A stretch of DNA of 64,000 nt. It comes from Nocardia takedensis NBRC 100417. Its GTDB lineage: Bacteria; Actinomycetota; Actinomycetes; Mycobacteriales; Mycobacteriaceae. The stretch lies in assembly GCF_000308695.1 (NCBI RefSeq), contig NZ_BAGG01000061.1:124001-188000 (forward strand). The letters run 5' to 3'. Of this stretch, positions 49,023 through 60,900 are shown in pieces. The notes below the pieces were generated by a model. It was not told the origin of the DNA. It was given only the letters and a program-made list of their open reading frames with translations, and searched no databases. Made by a program: the position numbers and the translations under genes. Position 1 is the stretch's first letter, and every line of letters starts with the position of its first letter.

Positions 49023-51821
49023 ATGCTTGGTCAAAGGTCCGAGGGTAGGGCGTTCATCGGGAGACTCCTCGCCGGAGAGCACGGAACTTCCAGCGGCGTG
49101 GTGCTGTTCGGCGGATGTATCGGCAGCGGCAAGACCGAGTTGCTGCGGGAGTTGGTCCGCGACGCGGAGGCGACCGGAACCCGCTACCTGATGGCCGCCG
49201 GATCGCCGGACGAGACCGCGATTCCGCTGGGAGTGGTGTGCCAACTGCTGCATTCGGCCCCGTGGATCACCGAACGCGTCGATACCGCGCTCGGCCGCCT
49301 GGATTCGCTGATGTTCGCGGCAGGCACCACCGAAGAGGTTGCGCGCACGACGAATACGAACGCCGAAGCGCTGCGGCTGGCCCACGAACTGGCGAACGCG
49401 CTGTTCGAGGTGGCGGGCACGGGGCCGGTGCTGATCGTGGTGGACGACGTCGACCACGCCGACACCGCGTCACTGAACTGCCTGCACCATCTCGCCAAAC
49501 GGTCGGTCGGCACGTTGCTGACGCTGGTCTACACGGTGTCGATGCGCACGCGGGCGGCCCGTCCCGCGCTCCCGATCGAACCCGTCGACTCGGTCGGCTG
49601 GCACCGGTTCGTGCTGCGGAATCTGTCGGAGGCCGGGGTCGGGCGGACGGTCGCCGAGCACTTCGGCATCCCGGAAGCCGCCGACCTCGCGGCCCGCTAC
49701 CACCGCGCCACCGGCGGCAACCCGCGCCTGCTGCGCGCACTGCTCGAGGACGCGCACACCCCCGAAGACGCGCCCGCCGCGGGCGGCGGGTCGCGGTTCG
49801 GCCAAGCGGTGGCCGTCTGTCTGCGCCGCGCCGACGCGCACGTCGTGGCCGTGGCCGAGGCGGCCGCGGTGCTCGCCGCGTCGGACTCCCTCGCCACCGC
49901 GAGCACCCGCTTCCTGGCCCGCCTGGTCGATCGTGAACCGGAACAGGTCGCGGGCGCGCTCGCGGCGCTGGACGCGATGGGGATCACCGCCGAGAACGGC
50001 CGCGCGTTCCGCCACCCGGCCGCCCGCGCCGCGATCCTCGCGGGCGCGGGCCGCGAGCGCCTCGATGACCTGCACGCCCGCACCGCCCGGCAACTGCCCC
50101 TCGACGATTCCGCGGTCGCCCCCGCCCGCGTCGCGGTCCATCTCACCGCTGCCGGCCGCACCACCGATTCGCAGTCCCGGGAGATCCTGGTCCGCGCCGG
50201 CAGCACGCTCACCGCGGCCGAGGATCTGGACTCGGCCACCCGCTACCTCGAACTGGCGATGGCCTCCGCGGACACCGAACGCACCCGCGCGGGAATCCGG
50301 GCCATGTTGGCGCGCACCGAGATGCGCGTGGACCCGGCCGCCGCCAAACACCACATGGGCGCGCTGCTCGACGCCTACAAGAACGACCACCTGGCCGACC
50401 GCGAAGGCGGCTTGCTGCTGTGGCAGTTGGTGTGGCAGGGCATGCTGGACGAGGCGGGCGCGGTCATCGACTGGACCGCCGACGGCAACGTCACCCACGC
50501 GGTCTCCGAATTCACCTCCTACCGGAGGCTTCTCGCGGTCAACTATCCGCCGCTGGTCGCCGACCCCGACCGTCGGGCAGCCACCGAACCCGACCGCCCC
50601 GCCCAGGTCTACGACGAATTGCGCACCACCGCCGCCGAAGCGCTGGGCCGGGTGCTCAGCCACGGCCCCGCCGACTCGGCCGCCGAACGGGCGCACCGGG
50701 TGGTCGCCACGCTGGAACTGGCCGACGAGACCATCGACATCGCCGAAGCCGCCCTGGAGACCTTGGTCTTCGGCGAGCAGGCCCCCGACGCCGCGCCGCA
50801 CTGCGCGACACTGCTCGACGACGCGCAGAACCGGTCGGTGCCGCTGTGGTCGGCGGTGCTGGGCTCGGTGCGCGCGGAGATCGCCTTGCGGCAGGGGCAT
50901 CTGGTGGCCGCGCGCCGTTTCGCCGCCAAGGCGCTCTCGGCGATCCCCGCCCACGGGTGGGGCGCGCAGAGCGGACGCACCCTCGGCGTGCTGGTACTGG
51001 CCAGCACCGCGCTCGACGATTTCGCCGCCGCCGCGAAATACGTGCAGAGCCCGGTGCCGGAGGTGACCTTCGCCAGTCGCTACGGCGCGCAGTACCTCTA
51101 CGCGCGCGGTCAGTACTACCTCGCGGCGGGTCACGTGGACGCCGCGCTGGCCGATTTCGAGTTCTGCGGCAGGCTGCTGGTCGGCTGGGGAATGGACACC
51201 CCCACCTTCGTCCCGTGGCGCAGCGGCGCGGCGGCGGTGCACCTGCGCAAAGGAGACCCGAGCGCGGCGCAGGGACTGTTGGAGCAACAGTTCGCGTTGC
51301 TGGACGGCGCCGGGGCGCGGTGTCTGCGCACCCGTGGCCTGACCACGATGATGCTCGGCTGCGCGCGGCAGGCCCGCCAGCGGGTGCCGATCCTGCGCGA
51401 GGCGATCACCTCGCTGCGCGCCTCGGGCGACATGTATCTGCTCAGTCGCGCGATGCTCGCACTCAGTGACACCCATAAAACACTGGGACAGCGCGATCAG
51501 GCGACGGCACTGCGCTGCGGCGCGATGAAATTGGACCGGATATTCAAGTCGGGGTCGGCGCCGCACAATTCCCCGGAATCCGGGGAGATATCGGAACGGC
51601 AGGCGTCGGTCTCCGACGACCCGGTCCGCACCGCACTGACGGAATCCGAACAGCGGGTCGCGGCGCTGGCCGCCGTCGGCCACACCAATCGCGAGATCGC
51701 CGACCGCGTCCACATCACCGTCAGTACCGTTGAACAGCATCTGACCAGCGCATACCGGAAGCTGGACGTCAAGCGGCGGGCCGACCTACCGATCGAATTG
51801 CTGCTCCGCGCCACTAATTGA
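49023..51821 (+). CDS. LAL-type LuxR family transcriptional regulator (pathway-specific activator candidate)
   Basis: 932 aa; ATG at 49023 with GGTGGGG upstream gives the standard MLGQRSEGRAFI opening (a GTG 11 codons earlier is possible). The N-terminal AAA/STAND ATPase has Walker A GCIGSGKT (31-38) and Walker B VLIVVDDVDHAD. The middle is a TPR-like helical array. The C-terminal LuxR HTH is LTESEQRVAALAAVGHTNREIADRVHITVSTVEQHLTSAYRKL. Large ATP-binding LuxR (LAL) proteins commonly activate the type I PKS genes they adjoin. Only 189 bases separate it from the PKS start, and shared promoter repeats support regulation of both. Confidence 0.93.
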   Translation: MLGQRSEGRAFIGRLLAGEHGTSSGVVLFGGCIGSGKTELLRELVRDAEATGTRYLMAAGSPDETAIPLGVVCQLLHSAPWITERVDTALGRLDSLMFAAGTTEEVARTTNTNAEALRLAHELANALFEVAGTGPVLIVVDDVDHADTASLNCLHHLAKRSVGTLLTLVYTVSMRTRAARPALPIEPVDSVGWHRFVLRNLSEAGVGRTVAEHFGIPEAADLAARYHRATGGNPRLLRALLEDAHTPEDAPAAGGGSRFGQAVAVCLRRADAHVVAVAEAAAVLAASDSLATASTRFLARLVDREPEQVAGALAALDAMGITAENGRAFRHPAARAAILAGAGRERLDDLHARTARQLPLDDSAVAPARVAVHLTAAGRTTDSQSREILVRAGSTLTAAEDLDSATRYLELAMASADTERTRAGIRAMLARTEMRVDPAAAKHHMGALLDAYKNDHLADREGGLLLWQLVWQGMLDEAGAVIDWTADGNVTHAVSEFTSYRRLLAVNYPPLVADPDRRAATEPDRPAQVYDELRTTAAEALGRVLSHGPADSAAERAHRVVATLELADETIDIAEAALETLVFGEQAPDAAPHCATLLDDAQNRSVPLWSAVLGSVRAEIALRQGHLVAARRFAAKALSAIPAHGWGAQSGRTLGVLVLASTALDDFAAAAKYVQSPVPEVTFASRYGAQYLYARGQYYLAAGHVDAALADFEFCGRLLVGWGMDTPTFVPWRSGAAAVHLRKGDPSAAQGLLEQQFALLDGAGARCLRTRGLTTMMLGCARQARQRVPILREAITSLRASGDMYLLSRAMLALSDTHKTLGQRDQATALRCGAMKLDRIFKSGSAPHNSPESGEISERQASVSDDPVRTALTESEQRVAALAAVGHTNREIADRVHITVSTVEQHLTSAYRKLDVKRRADLPIELLLRATN

Positions 51822-51843
51822 CGACCTCCCGACACTGCTTTCG

Positions 51844-51870
51844 GACGGAATCATTCGCCATGATTCCGTC
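51844..51870 (+). terminator. Intrinsic-type terminator after the LuxR gene
   Basis: Perfect 10-bp arms (51844-51853, 51861-51870) with a seven-base loop, followed by TTTCTC. Placed 23 bases after the regulator's stop, it separates the regulator from the PKS transcript. Confidence 0.65.
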
Positions 51871-51902
51871 TTTCTCGACGACCGTATCCGTTACTCGTTT
51901 CT

Positions 51903-51968
51903 AGGGGTTTCCGACCATTGCTCAGGGGTCGCCTAGGGGTTGAACCCGATGGTGGTCTCCGTGTTAAT
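51903..51968 (+). promoter_or_regulatory. Putative PKS promoter with three AGGGGT repeats
   Basis: AGGGGT cores begin at 51903, 51924 and 51935 (spacings 21 and 11, whole helical turns). The last abuts a -35 TTGAAC (51940-51945); a -10 GTTAAT (51963-51968) follows after 17 bases. The ATG is at 52011, with GAGGAG upstream. The repeats are the natural candidates for the adjacent LuxR regulator's binding sites. Confidence 0.5.
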
Positions 51969-52010
51969 TTCGGTTGCGGCGTGTACTGCGCGCACGAGGA
52001 GAATTCGCAC

Positions 52011-54960
52011 ATGTCTGAGATGGATATCGCGGTTGTCGGCGTCTCCTGTCGACTGCCGGGGGCCGCCGACCCGGCCGAGTTCTGGCGGTTGCTGGCGCAA
52101 GGACGCTCGGCGATCGCCGAACCGCCCGAAGACCGCTGGGCGCGGGCCGATCTCGCGGGCACGCCGCGCCACGGCGGATTCCTCGACCGCGTGGACGAAT
52201 TCGACGCCGACTTCTTCGGCATCGCCCCCCGCGAGGCGGCGGCCATGGACCCGCAACAGCGCCTCGCACTCGAATTGTCCTGGGAAGCATTGGAAGACGC
52301 GGGCATCACCCCCGACGCCGTGCGCGGCGAGGCCCTCGGTGTGCTGTTCGGCGTCTGCGCCGACGACTACGCCGCGCTGCGCGCCGCGGCGGGCGCGCCG
52401 ACCGACCATCGCACCCTGACCGGACAGCATCGCGGCATCATCGCCAACCGCGTCTCCCACTTCCTCGGCGCCACCGGTCCGTCACTGGTCGTGGACACCG
52501 GTCAGTCCTCCTCGCTGGTGGCCGTGCATTTGGGGTGCGAGGCACTGCGTTCCGGCGACGCCGACACCGTCCTGGTCGGCGGCGTCAACCTGAACCTGTC
52601 CCCGGCCACCGCGCGGATCACCGCCGAATTCGGCGCGCTGTCCCCGGACGGCCGCTGCCATGCCTTCGACGAGCGCGCCAACGGCTACGTGCGCGGCGAA
52701 GGCGGCGCGGTGGTGGTCCTGAAACCGTTGGCGCGGGCGGTCGCCGACGGCGACGACGTCTACTGCGTGATCCGGGGCAGCGCGACCAACAGCGGTGCGG
52801 GCGACACACTCACCACCCCCGACGGCGCGGCCCAGCAGCAGGTGCTGCGGCGCGCGCTGGCGCGGGCGGGCGTCGACCCGGCGGCGGTCCACTACCTCGA
52901 GGCGCACGGCACCGGCACCGCCGTCGGCGATCCCGTGGAGGCGGCGAGCGCGGCCGCCGTCTACGGCGTCGACCGCCCGTCCGGCGAACCCCTGCGTCTC
53001 GGGTCGGTGAAGACCAACATCGGGCATCTGGAGGGCGCGGCGGGCATCGCGGGCCTGCTGAAAGTCGTGCTGGCACTGCGGCACCGGCAACTTCCCGCTT
53101 CGCTGAACTTCCGCACACCGCACCCGCGCATCCCGATGGACGAGTGGAACCTGCGCGTGCAGCGCACCCTCGAACCGTGGCCGAGCGCGGGCCCGTTGCT
53201 CGCCGCCGTGTCCTCGTGGGGGATGGGCGGCGCGAACTGCCATGTGGTTCTGTCGGATCACCCGGCCCCGGAGTCGGCCGGCGCAGGCCCCGCGATCGTT
53301 CCCTGGGTGCTGTCCGCGCACGGTGACGACGCCTTGCGGGCCCAGGCGCGGCGGCTGGCCTCGATTCCCGGCGATCTCGATCCCGCCGACGTCGGCCACG
53401 CGCTGGCGACCGCCCGCGCCGCCTTCGCCCATCGTGCCGTCGTCCTCGGCCGGGATTCCGCGGATCTACGCCGCGGTCTGACCGCTCTCGCCGAGGGCCG
53501 CCCCGCCGCGAGCCTGGTCCGGGGCCGAACCCACGCCGAAGGCGCGCTGGCCGTGCTGTTCCCGGGGCAGGGCGCGCAGCGACTCGGCGCGGGCCGCGAC
53601 CTGTACGAGGCCACGCCCGTCTTCGCCACCGCGTTCGACGCCTGCCTGCGCGTCCTCGACCCGCACCTGGACCGGCCGTTGCGCTCGGTGCTCTGGGGAT
53701 CGGACCCCGACCTGCTCGACCGCACCCGCTACGCCCAACCCGCCCTGTTCGCCCTCGGCACGGCCCTGTACCGCCTCCTCGAATCCTGGCGCGTGCGAGC
53801 GGATTTCCTCCTCGGCCACTCCGTCGGCGAACTAGTCGCCGCCCACCTGGCCGGAGTGTGGTCGCTCGAGGACGCCGCGCGGGTGGTGTGCGCCCGGGGC
53901 CGGGTGATGGACGCGCTCGAGCCCGGTGGCGCGATGCTCGCGGTGGAGGCCACCGTCGAGCAGGTCGCGGCGATCCTGCCCGCCGGCGCCGAGATCGCCG
54001 CCGTCAACGGTCCGGCCGCGGTCGTCGTCTCGGGCGACGAGTCGGCGGTCGACCGAGTCGCCGCCGCCTGCGCCGCACAGGGCACACGGGTGAAGCGTCT
54101 CGCCGTCTCGCACGCGTTCCACTCGTTCCGGATGGAACCCGCCCTCGCCGAATTCGCCGCCGTCCTGGCCGACGTGCGAGCCGAAGCGCCGCGAATCCCG
54201 GTGCTGTCCAACGTGACCGGTCGTCCTCTCACCGCCGCCGAGGCCACCGCGCCCGCGTACTGGACCGACCACATCCGCCGCACCGTCCGCTACGGCGACG
54301 GCCTCGCCCACCTGAGCGCCCACGGCGTCACCCGCTACGTCGAAGCCGGACCGGGCGGCGTCCTCGCCGGCCTCACCCGCGCCGTCGTCGGACCCGATCC
54401 CGTCGTCCTCCCGTTCCTGCCGAAGGACCGCCCCGAACCCGAAGCCGCCACCGCCGTAGCGGCGGGCCTGCACGTCGACGGCGTACCGCTGGACTGGACT
54501 GCCCTGTTCGGCGGGCCCCGCCCCCGGCCGCGTGGATTGCCGACCTACGTGTTCCACCGTCGCCGGTACTGGTTCGACACGTTCTCCGACCGTGCCGAGA
54601 GTTCCCCCACCCGTGCCGAGAAGGACGCGGTCGACAGTAGCTCCGATGCCGGCCTGACTGTCGACCCGGGCGCGGCTTCCGGCCCCGGTGCGGCCCTCGA
54701 GGGTGACCGGGATCCCGTCGAGTTGGTGCGTGACCATGTCGCGGCCGTGCTCGGTCACGACGATCCCGCCGCCGTGGACCAGCACCGGGTGTTCAAGAAG
54801 CTCGGGTTCGATTCGCTGGCCCTGCTAGAACTGGTGCGCTCGCTGAATACCGCCACGGCACTGGACCTGCCGTCGAGCGTGGTGTTCGACCATCCCACGC
54901 CCGCCGCGCTGGCCGCGCACCTGTCGACGGTGCGCGCGGCCCACGGCAGCCCCGCGCCCG
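52011..54960 (+). other. PKS loading module: KSQ-AT(malonyl)-ACP
   Basis: The first KS has Gln in place of the active-site Cys (DTGQSSS, Q165), while the two His (EAHGTGT, KTNIGH) are kept: the classic KSQ decarboxylase of loading modules. The AT has GHSVGE (S604) and HAFH (701-704), the malonyl-CoA signature. The ACP attachment serine is S935 in [10 protein letters not shown]. Confidence 0.9.
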
Positions 54961-57900
54961 AGAGCGAAGCCGCGCCGGGCACCGCCACACGGACGGCGGT
55001 CGACGAACCGATCGCGATCGTCGCGATGAGCTGCCGACTGCCCGGCGGGGTGCGCGACCCCGAGGACCTGTGGCAGGTGCTCACCGAGGGGCGGGACGTG
55101 ATCGCCCCGTTCCCGGAGTCGCGCGGCTGGGACATCGACAGCTGGTACGACCCCGATCCGGACCGGCCCGGCCGCAGCTACGTCCGGGAAGGCGGACTGC
55201 TCCCCGACGCCGACCTGTTCGACGCCGACTTCTTCGGCATCGGCCCGCGCGAGGCCACCGCGATGGACCCGCAGCAGCGCCTGCTGCTGGAACTGTCCTG
55301 GGAAACCCTCGAACGCGCGGGCATCGACCCGAACACGCTGCGCGGCAGCGACACCGGCGTCTTCGTCGGCGCGATGCCGCAGGACTACGCGCCACGCCTG
55401 GGCCAGATCCCCGACGGACTGAGCGGCTACCTGCTCACCGGCACGACCACGAGCGTGGCCTCCGGCCGCATCGCCTACACGCTGGGCCTGCACGGTCCCG
55501 CCCTTTCCGTCGACACCGCCTGCTCGGCGTCGCTGACCGCCCTGCACCTGGCCTGCCGCTCGCTGCGCGCGGGCGAGACCTCGATGGCCCTGGTCGGCGG
55601 TGTCACGGTGATGGCGAACCCGGACATCTTCGTGGAACTCAGCAGTCAGCGCGCACTGTCCCCGGACGGTCGGTGCAAGGCGTTCTCGGCGCGCGCCGAC
55701 GGAACGGGATGGAGCGAAGGCGCGGTCGTCGTGCTGGTGGAACGCCTCGCCGACGCCCGCGCGGCCGGACACGAAGTCCTCGCCGTGGTGCGCGGTTCGG
55801 CGATCAACCAGGACGGCCCGTCCAACGGCCTGACCGCCCCGAACGGTCGTGCCCAGCAACGCGTCATCCGCGCCGCGCTGGAAGACGCGCGCCTGGGCGC
55901 GGCCGACGTCGACGCGGTCGAAGCACACGGCACCGGCACTGCCCTCGGCGATCCCGTCGAGGCGGGCGCGCTCCTGGAAAGCTATGGCCGTCACCGGGAA
56001 CGCCCCCTGCTGTTGGGCACGGTGAAATCCAACATCGGCCACACCCAGGCCGCCGCCGGACTCGTGGGCGTCCTGAAGATGGTCCTCGCCCTGCGCCACG
56101 GCGTCCTCCCGAAAACCCTGCACGCCGAACAACCCTCACCCCACATCGACTGGTCGACGGGCACGCTGCGCCTGCTGACCGAACCGACCCCCTGGCCCGA
56201 AACCGGCGCACCCCGCCGAGCGGGCGTGTCCTCGTTCGGCATCAGCGGCACCAACGCCCACGTCATCCTGGAACAAGCGCCGACCGTCGCACTGTCGCCC
56301 TCCCCGCCGCAGCCCATATCGCCGCAAGCGCCCCAGCCGCTTTCGGATTCGCTGGTCCGGGCACGGCCGCTGCCGGATTCGTCCCGGCAGCCCGAGCCGC
56401 ACGCGGAATCATCAACCCAGCCCGAGGCGTTACCGCTGCCGCGATCACAACCGCAGGCGATGTCACAGCCTCGGCCGCTGTCTCCATCGGGGCTGTATTC
56501 GGCGCAGCCACAGTCGGTTTCGCAGCACCAGCCGCAATCACAGCCTCGGCCGGTGTCGCCGGCGACCGGCTCGGCGGTCATCCCCTGGGTCCTGTCCGCG
56601 CGTGGCGAGGACGCACTGTATGCCCGCGCCGAACAACTGCTCGCCTGGACCGAGGCCGCAGGTCCACTCGCGTCGGATGGCGGAAACACAGGCCCGACCG
56701 TCGCCGTCGGGGATGGCGCGGGCAGGCCGTCGCCCGACCCGGCGAGTCGCTTGGGCGGTGACGACGGCTCGGCGATCGGTGGCGATCTCGCGAACCCGGC
56801 GACTCACCGGAGTGCCAGAAAGGGTGGGCTGTCCGATGACGGTCCCGCCGAGCCGGCGAGTCCCGCGGTCGATGTAGCAGTCCGGGGTCCTGCCGGAGGA
56901 CTCGCCAGATCCGCCGATGTCGGTTGGTCGCTGGTCAACACCCGTGCGGCGTTGGAGGACCGCGCCGTGGTGATCGCCCGGAGCCCCGAGGAACACCGGC
57001 GCGGGTTGGCGGCGCTGGCTTCGGGCACGCCGGACGCGAGTGTGGTGCGGGGTCGGGCGGTCGGGTCGCCGAAGGTGGTGCTCGTGTTCCCGGGGCAGGG
57101 GCCGCAGTGGATCGGCATGGGGCGCGAACTGCTCGACACCGCACCGGAATTCGCGCAACAGGCGCGGGCGTGTGACGCGGCGCTGCGGGAGTTCACCGGC
57201 TGGTCGGTCCTGGAGGTCCTGCGCCAGGTCGACGGTGCACCCGACCTGGCGCGGGTGGATGTGGTGCAGCCGGTGCTGTTCACGATGATGGTGTCGCTGG
57301 CCCGGCTGTGGCGGGCCTACGGGGTGATTCCCGATGCGGTGGTGGGTCATTCGCAGGGCGAGATCGCGGCGGCGTACGTCTCGGGCGGGTTGCCGCTGCG
57401 CGACGCGGCCATGGTGGTGGCGCTGCGCAGTCAGGCGTGGTGGGAGTTGCGCGGCAAAGGGGCGATGGCCTCGGTGACGCTGCCCGTCGCGCGAATCGCG
57501 GGTCGCCTACCGGATTCCGTCGCCGTCGCGGCGGTGAACTCGCCCGGCTCGGTGGCGTTGGCGGGCGACCCGACGGATCTGGACGCCCTGCTCGCCGAGT
57601 TGGTCGCCGAGGGCGTGAAAGCCCGGCGGGTGCCGGGCGTGGACACCGCCGGGCATTCGGCGCAGGTCGACGTGCTGCGCGAACGTCTGCTCACCGAACT
57701 CGCGCCCGTCGCGCCGGGGCCCTCGCGCATCCCGTTCTATTCCACGGTGACCGGCGGCCTGTTCGACACCTCCGCGATGGACGCCGGGTACTGGTACCGG
57801 AACATGCGCGAGCCGGTCCGTTTCGAGGACGCCACCCGCGCCCTGCTCGCCGCCGACCACACCGTCTTCGTCGAGGCGAGCAGTCATCCGGTCCTGGTCT

Positions 57901-60900
57901 CGGCCCTGCTGGACACCGCCGACGACGTGGGCAAGCCTGTGCTCACCGTCGCGTCGCTGCGCCGCGACGAGGGCGGCCCCGCGCGGATGCTGACCTCGGT
58001 GGCCGAGGCGTGGGTCGGCGGGGTGACCGTCGACTGGAACGCCTGCTTCGGCGCGGGCCGCGGCGCGGTCGCCCTGCCGACCTATCCGTTCCAGCGCACC
58101 CGCTTCTGGCTGACCCCCACGACCGGCGGCGACGTCGGCGCCGCGGGTCTGACCCGCACCGACCACCCGATCCTCGGCGCGGCCCTGGAACTGGCCGACG
58201 GCGACGGGGTGGTGCTCACCGGCCTGCTGTCCGAACGCGCCCACCCGTGGCTGTCGGAGTTCGCCGAGGACGGGCGCGTCGTCGTCCCCTTGGCAGTATT
58301 CGCCGAACTGGCCGCCCACTCGGCGGGCCGAGTCGGGACCGACCACCTGGCCGACCTGTCCACCGACGCCCCGCTCACCCTCACCGCCGGGTCGAGCGTG
58401 ACCGTGCAGGTGGTCCTCGGCGCTGCCGACGATACCGGAGCCCGCCAGATCGGCGTCCACTCCCGCACCGGCGACGGCCCGTGGACCCGGCACGCGCACG
58501 CGACCGCTCACCCGCACACCCCCGCCCCGTCCGCCGCACTCCTCGAATGGCCACCCGCCGACGCGGTCGCGGACACCCATGACGGACACCAGATCTGGCG
58601 GGTCGGCGACGAGATCTACACGGAGATGGGTGTTCCGGCGGAGTCGGAGCCCAGCGGCCCGGAGAGCGCCGAATCGCAGGGGAGCGCGTTCGGCCTGCCC
58701 CCGCTGTTGCTGGACACGGTTCTGCGTCTCGGCACCGGCGGGACACCCGCCGCACTGCGCGGATTCAGCCTCTTCGCCGAGGGCGCGACCACCGTGCGCG
58801 CCCGGATCGTCCCCGGTTCCCGTGCCGACGATAACTCCCACGGTCTCGACACCCCAGCCGGGACCGCCGTGCACGGTCGGATCGTCCCCGGCAGCGACGA
58901 CGATCTTCGCGCCCCGGTCGCGACCACCGGAAACGGCGGGCCGGGGTCGGGCGAGCGAGTCACCGCCGAGGCAGACGGCACCGACCGTGGTGCCCGGGCG
59001 ATCACGGTCTCGCTGTTCGATGTACTCGGAAACCCGGTGGCGGAGATCGATTCGGTGACCTTCGCCGAGGCGACCCCCACCGCTGAGGCCATTCCGTCCG
59101 ACGCCCTGTTCCGAGTCACCTGGCCGCTGCTCACCAGTGAAACCCCCACGCCGGCCGAGACGATCGCCGTACTCGTGACAGGGGCGGCTTCGTCCGGGGG
59201 CAGGATCGCGAGTGTCCCGGCCGATCCGGCGAGCACGGCATCCCGGCGCGTCGACCCGGGCGACCGTGATACGGAAGCCGCGAATCCTTTCGGACTCTAT
59301 GCCCCCCGGTACGCGGACCTCGCCGACATCGCGGACATCCCGGACGCCGTACTGGTCGATCTGTCCGGCCACCTGGACGTCGAACCCGCGGTGGCGCAGG
59401 CTCTGTCGCTGATCCAGGACTGGATCGAGGGCGGTTTCCCGGAGACCTCCCGACTGGTCTTCGTGACCCGCCGTGCCGTCGCGATCGAGGACGACGAGGA
59501 CATCCTCGACCTGCCCGCCGCCGCGGTCTGGGGGTTCGTCCGCTCCGCGCAGAGCGAACACCCGGACCGTCTGGTCCTGCTGGATCTGGACGAGCACGCC
59601 GCCCCCGAGTCGGTGCGCGCGGCACTCGCCTCCGGTGCCGCCCAGTGCGCGATCCGCGCGGGCGCACTGCGGGTGCCGAGACTCGCGCGAGTCACCGAAA
59701 CAGTTCCGAGCGCCGCACCTTTCAGCGCAGACGGCACGGTCCTGATCACCGGCGCGACCGGCACGCTCGGCGCGCTGCTCACCCGTCACTTGGTGACCCG
59801 CCACGGCGTGCGTCACCTCCTCGCGGTGAGCCGTCGTGGCCCCGACGCGCCCGGCGCGGCCGAACTCGTCGCGGAGGCGGCGGAATTCGGCGCGCGCGTC
59901 ACGGTGCGAGCGTGTGACGTCGCCGACCGCGACCAGGTGCGCGCGCTGTTGGAGACCGTCGAACCCCCGTTGACCGCCGTGATCCACGCGGCGGGCGTCC
60001 TGGACGACGGTGTCGTCACCGACCAGACCCGCGCGCGGGTCGCCGCGGTCCTGCGCGCGAAGGTCGACGCGGCGCGCAACCTGCACGAACTGGCGGGTCC
60101 GGTCGCGCTGATCCTGTACTCCTCGATGGTCGCCACGCTCGGCGGACCGGGCCAGACCGCCTACGGCGCCGCCAACGCCTACCTGGACGCGCTCGCCCGG
60201 CACCGCCGATTCAGCGGACTGCCCGGGGTGTCGCTGGGGTGGGGTTTCTGGGACGAGCGCAGCGAGATGAGCGAGCATCTCACGGATCTGGACCGTCTGC
60301 GGATGGCGCGGTCGGGGGTGCGGCCCCTGCCGTCGGAGCTGGGTACGGCCCTGTTCGACGCCGCGCTGCGGACCGGGCTGCCCGCCGTGCTGCCCGTCGA
60401 TCTCGACCTGTCCGCCGTCCGGGAGCGTGCGGCCGACGGCGTCGCACCGCTGCTGCGCGGCCTGGTGCGCCCCCGCACCCGCCGGACTGCCGCCCGCGCC
60501 CGCACCGCCGACACGTCGCTGGCGCGGCGACTCGCACCCCTGTCCCAGCCCGAGCGCACCCAGGTCCTCGTCGAGCTGGTACGCGCGCACGCCGCCGCGG
60601 TCCTCGGCCACACGACCCCGGACGCGGTCGGCGCGGCCCAGGCGTTCCGTGACGCCGGCTACGATTCGCTCACCGCCGTGGAACTGCGCAACCGGCTCAA
60701 GACCGCCACCGGCCTGCCGTTGCCGACCACGCTGCTGTTCGACTACCCGACCCCCACCGTCCTGGCCGCCCACCTCGACGCCGAACTGCGCGGCGACCAG
60801 GCCGGACCGGTCCGTCCCGCCGTCACGGCGAAGGCCGCCGACGACGATCCGATCGTCATCGTCGCCATGGGGTGCAGGCTGCCTGGTGCGGTGCGCACCC

